Shown here piece after piece: positions 57,516 through 63,148 of a stretch of DNA of 63,148 nt. The stretch is from Oscillospiraceae bacterium (GTDB lineage Bacteria > Bacillota > Clostridia > Oscillospirales > Acutalibacteraceae): assembly GCA_031271865.1 (NCBI GenBank), contig JAISUW010000016.1:1-63148 (forward strand), in the 5' to 3' direction. The position numbers and the translations under genes are program-made. Below the pieces are notes generated by a model. The model was not told the DNA's origin and made no database searches. It saw only the letters and a list, made by a program, of their open reading frames with translations. How positions within the stretch are numbered: the stretch's first letter is position 1; each line of letters opens with the position of its first letter.

Positions 57516-58232
57516 CTACACTTGCCCCAGCTGCGTGCGCGGACAGCCGGCGCAAGAACTATGTCGCGCTTCTTTGCGGAACACCTTTGCAGCTTCTTTT
57601 CTGCCGGGGCGGTCTTTGCTTTGCAGACTGAGCAGGATTCCGATGATAAAGGCTACGGTTAGAATGGAAAGATTCCGGTTGTTTTGCTGAAACAGGCTCT
57701 GGCCGTTGCGCGCCAAGGAGGCGTTAATGCTGATCCAAGATACGGTAGCCCCGCGGCTTTCCGTCGGCGGGTTATAGAGCCAGAAACCGTCATGGTGCAT
57801 ATTGGCGTTGGTTTCGGAGGTGTAGGAGAAAGTTCCCGAGAGCGTCCCCGCGGCAATGCTTTGGAGCATTTTTTGCTTGCCGCCGTTGGTGACAAAGTCA
57901 TCCCAGAAGTTGTAGTTGCAGGCACGTTCACTGCTGCTCTCCCTGCCGTGCTGTTCGGAGATGACGCTGTCGGCCTCCAAGGAGATGAGCCGGGTGCCTG
58001 CGCCTGCAAACTCGTCGAAGCTCTCAATGACGGAAAGCAAATCCCCTTCTTGCGTATCCGGGCGATTTACAGCGGCGGCGGTTTCGCGGAACGTGTCCAG
58101 GACCTGCTGCGTGACTTTGGCAGCATCCTGTTCTCCGTACTTGTTGTTTGCCCAGAAAGAGCTGACGATAGCAGCGGAGGCAATGAGTATATAGGCTGCA
58201 AAAAGAATGGCTGTGAGTTTGGTTGCGCGCAT
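57516..58232 (-). CDS. Bitopic protein with extracytoplasmic domain (module A)
   Basis: The 238-residue protein has an N-terminal membrane helix (LTAILFAAYILIASAAIVSS), an outside domain, a second helix (ILTVAFIIGILLSL) and a basic cytoplasmic tail with a Cys pair (SSCAGCPRTQ). Its SVIESFDEFAGAGTRLISLE segment is shared with the protein at 56261, showing that the two are paralogues despite little other identity. GGAGG lies nine bases before the ATG. No known family. Within the cassette it follows the four-span protein. Confidence 0.6.
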   Translation of the reverse strand: MRATKLTAILFAAYILIASAAIVSSFWANNKYGEQDAAKVTQQVLDTFRETAAAVNRPDTQEGDLLSVIESFDEFAGAGTRLISLEADSVISEQHGRESSSERACNYNFWDDFVTNGGKQKMLQSIAAGTLSGTFSYTSETNANMHHDGFWLYNPPTESRGATVSWISINASLARNGQSLFQQNNRNLSILTVAFIIGILLSLQSKDRPGRKEAAKVFRKEARHSSCAGCPRTQLGQV

Positions 58233-58256
58233 TGGGGGTGTCCTCCATCGGTGAAT

Positions 58257-58805
58257 TCAGATCCTGTGCCGTGTGTTCCTGTGCTTTGCTGCAGGTATGC
58301 GTTCAAAGGGTGCGGTTTGCTTTCGGACGGTGACGGCGTTCCCGTCGGCGGGTTTCGGCAGTGTATTCTCTGTCTCAGTCGGCAAGCGCAGCTCTTGCGG
58401 CAGCCCGATATACCGGACAGACGGCATGGGCGGGGTTTCTTCCCGCAAACCGCCCTTGCCGACAAAGAGATAAAACACCATAAACGCCGTGAGCAGGCCA
58501 AAGTAAGGAATATGCTCCATGAGTTCCCCGCCGAGGCTCAGAAAAGCGGCATTCAAACCAAAGAGGACTGCGGTTGTTCCAAATGCCGCCTGTAAGAGCC
58601 GCGTTCGGACAAGCGGCTTACCGCCCCAAAAGGAGCCGAGCAGCAGCAGGATATCCAAGACAGCCAGAACTGCCGCCGGCAAAAGGGTAAGGATTCGCAA
58701 TCCCCATTCCGGCAGGACGACGGGCAAGGCCGGCGCACCGCCGAAAAGGAATGCGGCGTGGACGCAGAGTGCCAGGGCATACATGAGTCTTTGGTATTCT
58801 TTCAT
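58257..58805 (-). CDS. Four-span membrane protein of the lysis-like cassette
   Basis: The 182-residue protein has four hydrophobic segments (MYALALCVHAAFLFGGAPAL; LRILTLLPAAVLAVLDILLL; AFGTTAVLFGLNAAFLSLGG; YFGLLTAFMVFYLFVGKGG) and a Pro-rich basic cytoplasmic tail of about 60 residues. No recognised family. GGGGG is eight bases before the ATG. It lies between the proximal holin-like gene and the module A bitopic gene, the same slot that the three-span protein takes in module B, so it may be its functional counterpart. Confidence 0.6.
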   Translation of the reverse strand: MKEYQRLMYALALCVHAAFLFGGAPALPVVLPEWGLRILTLLPAAVLAVLDILLLLGSFWGGKPLVRTRLLQAAFGTTAVLFGLNAAFLSLGGELMEHIPYFGLLTAFMVFYLFVGKGGLREETPPMPSVRYIGLPQELRLPTETENTLPKPADGNAVTVRKQTAPFERIPAAKHRNTRHRI

Positions 58806-58883
58806 TGAATTTACCCCCTATTTTTTGCAGCGGTCTCCACCGCCGTCCCCCCACAGCCGGCAGTCCCGGCAAGCGGTATGTTT

Positions 58884-59276
58884 TCATTGTGTATCTTTCC
58901 CTTTCTTTTTGGGAGCAGCTTTGAGGGTTTTCTCTTCATCCGGGATTTCGACTTCCAGCGAGCCGATACCCGGAATGGAAATGGGAACGGGCGCTTTGAT
59001 TTTGAGCTGAGCGATGCGCATGAGCAAACTGACCAAACCGTCGGCGCACACGGCCACAACGCCCACTATGGCAAAAGCGAGATATGTACTCATGCCGGCA
59101 CCTTTGCATATCCACCCGGTGATAACGCCGAGGAAAGCCGAGAGGGATATGTTCAAAAGCAAGCGGACGATTTTGATTTTGCGCCCCTTATCCAGCTCAA
59201 TCATGGTGCGCAGTGCCCCGGCGACGGTTCCGATAATGGCGTTGGTCAGAACGCTGATGAGTTCCTTCGTATCCAA
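58884..59276 (-). CDS. Holin-like membrane protein (proximal copy)
   Basis: Two starts compete. An ATG at 59309 overlaps the upstream stop (ATGA) but has no ribosome site. A TTG at 59276 has AAGGAGGT nine bases before it, inside the longer ORF; I choose it (130 residues). Three hydrophobic segments (AIIGTVAGALRTM; IVRLLLNISLSAFLGVITGW; AFAIVGVVAVCADGLVSLL) precede a tail with a beta-like stretch (PVPISIPGIGSLEVEIP) and a Lys-rich end. GWICKGAGMSTYLAFAIVGV is shared in pattern with the holin-like protein at 55493. Dual starts giving long and short forms are a known holin/antiholin device. Confidence 0.65.
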   Translation of the reverse strand: MDTKELISVLTNAIIGTVAGALRTMIELDKGRKIKIVRLLLNISLSAFLGVITGWICKGAGMSTYLAFAIVGVVAVCADGLVSLLMRIAQLKIKAPVPISIPGIGSLEVEIPDEEKTLKAAPKKKGKDTQ

Positions 59277-59305
59277 TTCCTTTGACCTCCTTGTCGTTTT
59301 TTTCT

Positions 59306-59560
59306 TCATGCGGCGGGGAGACAGTCGGGTTGCTGGGGTTTGTCATAGCGCATCAGGTGGCCTGCCAATTGCAGCGTGCGGTAATACTGTTGCTTGTGCA
59401 AATAGATGAGTTCCTGCTGGCGAGACAATTCCTTTGGGTTGTTGGAGCGAATGGCCGCATCCAGGCGGCGGTGGGCGCTGTAAACCAGGTCGAGTAGGTT
59501 GTCCGCTTCCTCCAGATACTGTTGTGCGAGTGCCGAAAGCGTTTCAATTCTTTCTGCCAT
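59306..59560 (-). CDS. Small helical protein heading the lysis-like cassette
   Basis: Start at the ATG at 59560 (AGAGGAGG at seven bases); 84 residues. Predicted almost all helix with heptad character: MAERIETLSALAQQYLEEAD, DLVYSAHRRLDAAIRSNNPK, LSRQQELIYLHKQQYYRTLQ. There is no membrane segment. It may be a coiled-coil adaptor or regulator. It is the first gene after the promoter at 59673, and its stop overlaps a possible start of the next gene by four bases. Confidence 0.6.
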   Translation of the reverse strand: MAERIETLSALAQQYLEEADNLLDLVYSAHRRLDAAIRSNNPKELSRQQELIYLHKQQYYRTLQLAGHLMRYDKPQQPDCLPAA

Positions 59561-59672
59561 GCTGATGCCTCCTCTCATGGCTATCCGGGTTGTTTGCAGT
59601 CGGTTGTGTTGTGCATCTGTTTTGAGGGGGAAGAACTGCGGCGTGCCGTCCGAAGCGTTCCCTCTAATTACT

Positions 59673-59701
59673 ATTGTAGAATATTTTTTTTTGTCCGTCA
59701 A
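59673..59701 (-). promoter_or_regulatory. Promoter of the lysis-like cassette
   Basis: Minus strand TTGACG (59696-59701), 17 bases, TACAAT (59673-59678), with a leader of about 105 bases. The operator-like repeats at 59725-59860 lie immediately upstream. Confidence 0.75.
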
Positions 59702-59724
59702 GCATTTTGGCAATGTTATTTTCT

Positions 59725-59860
59725 GTTACCAATTGTAACCAATTGTAACTATTACAATATTCGACAGCTTTCCGCATTCCCCCCCATTTCCCGACAAAAA
59801 GGAATGACAGCCTTGTAATTATGTGTAACCATTTGTAATACTAAAGTAACAGGTTGTAAT
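59725..59860. promoter_or_regulatory. Cluster of GTTAC-N5-GTAAC / TTGTAA repeats upstream of the cassette
   Basis: GTTACCAATTGTAACC (59725) is a palindrome and is followed at 11-base intervals by AATTGTAAC copies, then TTACAATA, TTGTAATTATGTGTAACC, TTTGTAATAC, AAGTAACAGG and TTGTAATTA. Spacing near one helical turn suggests cooperative binding of a regulator, just upstream of the -35 box at 59696. The isolated GTTACCAATTGTAA also occurs at about 12695. Confidence 0.6.
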
Positions 59861-59876
59861 TATTATTTTCTGTATA

Positions 59877-60004
59877 AGAATTAATTAATTTCTGTTGTTA
59901 CCATATTTTGGGCAAGAATCCGTCCATTGTGCCGCGGCGAAAAATAGGGCAGAAAAATTTTTGCCGCGGCAGAAAATTTCATGCCGCGGCAGAATTAATT
60001 AATT
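59877..60004. repeat. AGAATTAATTAATT direct repeats flanking GCCGCGGC palindromes
   Basis: AGAATTAATTAATT occurs at 59877-59890 and 59991-60004. Between them lie three copies of the palindrome GCCGCGGC (59931, 59963, 59983), each followed by (A)GAAAA or AGAATT. It fills the rest of the 482-base gene-free stretch 59561-60042, downstream of the malic enzyme gene. Role unknown. Confidence 0.6.
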
Positions 60005-60042
60005 AAAAGCTGTCACTAATCGGTTACAAGCGGGGCATTCGA

Positions 60043-61215
60043 TCAAATCCGAGCCGCCCCGGAGGCGCGAGCGGCGGTTTGTACGGCGGCCGCCACGGTT
60101 TTTCCCAAGCGGTCATCAAAGGGCGGCGGCAGGATGTATTCCGCCGTCAGCTCTTCCGAGGACACCAATGATGCAATGGCCCGTGCCGCTGCAATTTTCA
60201 TCTCTTCATTAATGTCCGAAGCGCGGCAATCCAACGCCCCGCGAAAGATTCCGGGGAAAGCGAGGACATTGTTTATCTGGTTCGGGTAGTCGCTGCGTCC
60301 GGTACCGACGACGGCGGCACCGGCGGCTTTTGCGTCTGCGGGGAGAATCTCCGGCGTGGGGTTGGCCATAGCAAGGATAATCGCCCCGGGAGCCATGGTC
60401 TGCACCATTTGCGCCGTCAGCAGTCCGGGTGCGGAAACGCCGATGAACACATCGGCACCGCATACGGCGTCGGCGAGGGTGCCTTGCTTATCTGCACGGT
60501 TGGTGAACGCGGCAATGTCCGCCTTGTCCGGCGTCAGACCCGGGCGGGACTTGCTGACAATCCCCTGCCGGTCGCAGATATAGATGTCTTTGATGCCGAC
60601 GGCCGTCAGCAATCGGGCGATGGCCACCCCAGCCGCACCGGCGCCGCTCATGGCGATTGTACAATCGGCGAGTGTTTTTCCGATGGTTTTTACGGCATTC
60701 AGGAGTGCAGCCAGCGTTACGACAGCCGTGCCGTGCTGGTCATCGTGGAAGACGGGGATGTCCGTGCATTCCTTCAGCTTGCGTTCAATTTCAAAGCAAC
60801 GCGGCGCGGCGATGTCCTCTAAGTTCACCCCGCCGAAAGAACCGGCCAAGAGGGCAACGGTCTTCACAATCTCGTCCACATCTTTGGAGCGGATGCACAG
60901 CGGGACGGCATCCACACCGCCGAATTCCTTGAAGAGGACACACTTGCCCTCCATAACGGGCATCCCGGCCTCCGGACCTATGTCACCCAAGCCCAGAACT
61001 GCCGTGCCGTCCGTCACGACCGCTACAGTGTTCCAACGCCGCGTGAGCGTGAAGCTCTTGGCGGGATCCTTCTGAATCTCTAAGCAAGGCTGCGCCACGC
61101 CGGGCGTATAGGCTAAGGACAAAGCTTCCTTATCCTTCACGCCGGCGCGGGAGGTGATTTCGATTTTGCCTTTCAGCTCTTCGTGGAGCCGGAGGGAGGC
61201 ACTTGCGTAGTCCAT
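60043..61215 (-). CDS. Malic enzyme, NAD(P)-dependent
   Basis: The 390-residue enzyme decarboxylates malate to pyruvate with reduction of NAD(P). Signatures: LAYTPGVAQPCLEI, TDGTAVLGLGDIGPEAGMPV (metal and malate site), FHDDQHGTAVVTLAALLNAV, and the dinucleotide fold MSGAGAAGVAIARLL. It is the short bacterial form (about 390-410 residues) without a phosphotransacetylase-like tail. ATG 61215 has AAGGAG at eight bases; the ORF extends ten codons upstream. The gene follows purB by 30 bases and is probably read from the purB promoter. No functional link with purine synthesis is obvious. Confidence 0.95.
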   Translation of the reverse strand: MDYASASLRLHEELKGKIEITSRAGVKDKEALSLAYTPGVAQPCLEIQKDPAKSFTLTRRWNTVAVVTDGTAVLGLGDIGPEAGMPVMEGKCVLFKEFGGVDAVPLCIRSKDVDEIVKTVALLAGSFGGVNLEDIAAPRCFEIERKLKECTDIPVFHDDQHGTAVVTLAALLNAVKTIGKTLADCTIAMSGAGAAGVAIARLLTAVGIKDIYICDRQGIVSKSRPGLTPDKADIAAFTNRADKQGTLADAVCGADVFIGVSAPGLLTAQMVQTMAPGAIILAMANPTPEILPADAKAAGAAVVGTGRSDYPNQINNVLAFPGIFRGALDCRASDINEEMKIAAARAIASLVSSEELTAEYILPPPFDDRLGKTVAAAVQTAARASGAARI

Positions 61216-61245
61216 GCGCTGTTCTCCTTGTATTTTTGTGTACAT

Positions 61246-62682
61246 TCATACACTGATTTCGGCTGTTATCCCCAGGCGGCCGCGGTTTTCTTCCAGCAAA
61301 GGCTGTATATAATCCGTAAGGAACTCCTCCACCTGCTCCGGCGCCCTGCCGACGAAATCCGCGGGGTTGAGCATGGCTTGCAGTTCGGGCAGCGTCAGCC
61401 CAAAAGCCGGGTCGGCGGCGATGCGCTCCAAAAGGTCATTCTCCCCGCCCTCTGCTTTTACGGTCATCCCTGCCGCTTGCGAATGCACACGGATGCGTTC
61501 ATGCAATTCCTGCCGGTCGCCGCCTTTCTTGACGGCATCCATGAGGATGTTCTCCGTCGCCATGAACGGCAACTCCGCGCGCAGTCGCTTCTCTATCACT
61601 TTCGGATACACCACCAAGCCGGACGCGACATTCAGATACAGCTCCAAGATAGCATCGGCGGCCAAGAAGCCCTCCGCCACGCTCAGGCGCTTATTTGCAC
61701 TGTCGTCCAGTGTGCGCTCAAACCATTGAGAGGAAGCTGTCATGGCGGGATTCAGCACATCGGCCGTGAGGAAACGTGCCAATGAACCAATTCGCTCACT
61801 CCGCATCGGGTTGCGTTTATAAGCCATGGCGGAGGAACCGATTTGCGATTTCTCAAACGGCTCTTCCACCTCCTTGAGGTGCTGCAGCAGGCGCAAGTCC
61901 GTTGAGAACTTCGCCGCCGACTGCGCTATGCCGCCGAGTACATTCAGGACAATGCTGTCCACCTTCCGGGAATAGGTTTGCCCGCTCACGGGGTAGGTTG
62001 CGGCAAAACCCATTTTTTCGGCAATGCGGCTGTCCAAGCGGCGGCATTTCTCGCTGTCGCCCCCGAACAGTTCCAAGAAAGAGGCCTGCGTCCCGGTCGT
62101 CCCCTTGCAGCCGAGGAGCTTCAGGGAGGCGGTAACGTGTACCAGTTCTTCATAATCCAACAGCAAATCATGCAGCCAAAGGGCGGCCCGCTTTCCGACC
62201 GTCGTCGGCTGTGCCGGTTGGAAGTGCGTAAACGCCAAGCAGGGGAGTGCCTTATATGCGTCCGCAAACTTAGCCAAAGCCGCCATGACGTTCACAATCT
62301 TCGTCCGGACAAGCTCCAACGCTTCCCGCATGATAATAATATCGGTGTTGTCCCCGACGTAGCAGGAAGTCGCGCCCAAATGTATGATGGGCTTAGCGGC
62401 CGGGCATTGCTCGCCGTAGGCAAAGACGTGCGCCATGACGTCGTGCCGGACTTTCTTTTCCTGCGCCTGCGCAGCTTCGTAGTTGATGTCCGTCAGGTGC
62501 GCTTTCATCTCGTCAATCTGGTCTTGGTGCACCGCCTCCAAGCCCAGTTCCAGTTCCGCCTCCGCCAGTGCCACCCAGAGCCGCCGCCAGGTTCTGAACT
62601 TACAGTCCGGGCTGAAAAGGTACTGCATTTCTATGCTTGCATAGCGGCTGTTTAGGGGTGTTTCATAAGTATCGTGTGCCAT
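61246..62682 (-). CDS. purB: Adenylosuccinate lyase
   Basis: The 478-residue enzyme removes fumarate from SAICAR and adenylosuccinate in purine synthesis. The fumarase/aspartase-superfamily signature SSAMAYKRNPMRSERI (Ser283 in the mobile catalytic loop) is intact, as are HLGATSCYVGDNTDI, TGTQASFLELFGGD and THFQPAQPTTVGKR. The length fits the longer PurB form of Clostridia. The ATG at 62682 follows TAGGAGAGG by about a dozen bases. The promoter carries an imperfect 23-base palindrome over the start site. It precedes the malic enzyme gene in one probable unit. Confidence 0.96.
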   Translation of the reverse strand: MAHDTYETPLNSRYASIEMQYLFSPDCKFRTWRRLWVALAEAELELGLEAVHQDQIDEMKAHLTDINYEAAQAQEKKVRHDVMAHVFAYGEQCPAAKPIIHLGATSCYVGDNTDIIIMREALELVRTKIVNVMAALAKFADAYKALPCLAFTHFQPAQPTTVGKRAALWLHDLLLDYEELVHVTASLKLLGCKGTTGTQASFLELFGGDSEKCRRLDSRIAEKMGFAATYPVSGQTYSRKVDSIVLNVLGGIAQSAAKFSTDLRLLQHLKEVEEPFEKSQIGSSAMAYKRNPMRSERIGSLARFLTADVLNPAMTASSQWFERTLDDSANKRLSVAEGFLAADAILELYLNVASGLVVYPKVIEKRLRAELPFMATENILMDAVKKGGDRQELHERIRVHSQAAGMTVKAEGGENDLLERIAADPAFGLTLPELQAMLNPADFVGRAPEQVEEFLTDYIQPLLEENRGRLGITAEISV

Positions 62683-62723
62683 CGGTTTCGTTTGCCTCTC
62701 CTATACTCTCAATCTGTGTTGCG

Positions 62724-62771
62724 CAATACAAGAACTTCTCGTATTGTACCACAAATCGCCTCCGATTGCAA
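62724..62771 (-). promoter_or_regulatory. purB promoter with overlapping palindrome
   Basis: Minus strand TTGCAA (62766-62771), 17 bases, TACAAT (62743-62748). The imperfect palindrome CAATACAAGAACTTCTCGTA + TTG (62724-62746) begins at the -10 box and covers the likely start site, so it could be a repressor site or a leader hairpin. Confidence 0.7.
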
Positions 62772-62819
62772 GGAAAAGTGCGCGTGACCTCTTTCTTCGG
62801 ATTATTTTGAAAAATATGC

Positions 62820-62847
62820 TTGACAAATCCGAAATAATCATTATAAT
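62820..62847 (+). promoter_or_regulatory. Orphan outward promoter
   Basis: TTGACA (62820-62825), 16 bases, TATAAT (62842-62847) reading towards the right end of the window. No convincing gene follows within the remaining 300 bases, so it may drive a gene or RNA beyond the end. The 466-base stretch 62683-63148 holds only the two promoters and the 74-base-period repeat. Confidence 0.6.
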
Positions 62848-62926
62848 AGTAATTGAGGAAGGCAATCGGCGGCACCCATTGTATCCTCTCTTTTTACCTA
62901 CCTTTGCATCTTGCCTCTCCCCTCCG

Positions 62927-63060
62927 GTTCGTCAAATTCACGATTGTTCAAACGAAAACCACCCATTCTCCGTCAAATTGCACAAATCCCCGAAGGCATT
63001 TTCGTCATATTCACGATTGTTCAAACGAAAAACCACCCATTCTCCGTCAAATTGCACAAA
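62927..63060. repeat. Direct repeat of about 60 bp, period 74 bp
   Basis: Two copies (62927-62986 and 63001-63060), each starting TTCGTCA(A/T)ATTCACGATT and ending CGTCAAATTGCACAAA, differ by one substitution and one inserted A. Each contains ACGATTGTTCAAACGAA. The unit sits downstream of the orphan promoter; no coding sense. Confidence 0.85.
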
Positions 63061-63148
63061 CCTTCCTCTGCCGCTTTCTTCTTGCCTCTTGGTCAAGTTC
63101 TGCCTTATGCTTGTATAAAAGGATTCCTCTGTTCCTCCACCTTGGGGG

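Noticed and set aside
54628-59560. Complete prophage
   Set aside because: Only lysis-type genes are seen; no integrase, portal, capsid, tail or repressor genes flank them, and both neighbours are bacterial genes.
62744-63118. 124-residue plus-strand ORF at the right edge
   Set aside because: It starts upstream of the orphan promoter, runs through the non-coding repeats and has no ribosome site.

Overview
The window looks like a chromosome segment of a sporulating, Gram-positive Clostridia bacterium, most likely a gut member of the Oscillospiraceae/Ruminococcaceae group. Reasons: a stage II sporulation protein R gene, a collagen-like (spore-surface type) protein, many sigma-A promoters of the TTGACA-17-TATAAT type, AGGAGG-type ribosome binding sites, abundant Ala/Gly-rich secreted lipoproteins and a DUF1292 protein. 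No rRNA, CRISPR array or complete insertion sequence is visible. The assignment is inference from gene content.

Layout. 1-6190: an unknown gene with a duplicated tail, a secreted GH43-like/F5-8C lipoprotein, a PHP phosphoesterase and a wall-spanning Thr-rich protein. 6191-11999: a tight four-gene operon with an Lgt-like membrane enzyme, two B12-type radical SAM paralogues and a GT2 glycosyltransferase between them. 12165-20859: a small secreted protein, a 2416-residue cyclic beta-1,2-glucan synthase-like protein and spoIIR. 20945-30736: minus-strand genes for a peptide-type ABC binding lipoprotein, FAD oxidoreductase, secreted alpha/beta hydrolase, Rpn-type nuclease, acyltransferase 3, MFS permease and LRR membrane protein. 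30940-31232: tRNA-Glu, tRNA-Val and tRNA-Met. 31453-38831: DUF1292 protein, collagen-like protein, argG, an FG-GAP-like membrane protein and a GxGYxYP secreted protein. 39009-39631: a VapBC pair. 39754-44629: a sugar-uptake and phosphorolysis operon whose last gene fuses a GH130 mannosylglucose phosphorylase to a phosphohexomutase. 44729-45141: two copies of a 176-bp miniature element, with a third at 33468. 45299-48113: an LPXTG-like mini-protein, a frameshifted membrane protein and tyrS. 48255-53372: a homocysteine methyltransferase-like gene, then a TerB_N/TerB_C protein and a BrxD-like ATPase. 53524-54480: a GT2 gene. 54628-59560: a nine-gene minus-strand cassette of holin-like and other membrane proteins ending in a CHAP-LysM endolysin. 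60043-62682: malic enzyme and purB.

Strongest candidates for something new: (1) the GH130-phosphomutase fusion, which would turn mannosyl-glucose plus phosphate into glucose and mannose-6-phosphate in one polypeptide; (2) the lysis-like cassette, with two related sets of membrane genes and no phage structural genes; (3) the Lgt-like / radical SAM / GT2 / radical SAM operon; (4) the TerB-ATPase pair lacking the usual helicase; (5) short palindromic repeats that sit in frame inside two unrelated proteins and encode the same APTGHSAP peptide; (6) the 176-bp miniature element family.

Limits: all homology calls come from remembered family motifs, not searches. Starts were chosen by ribosome binding sites and may be wrong by a few codons.
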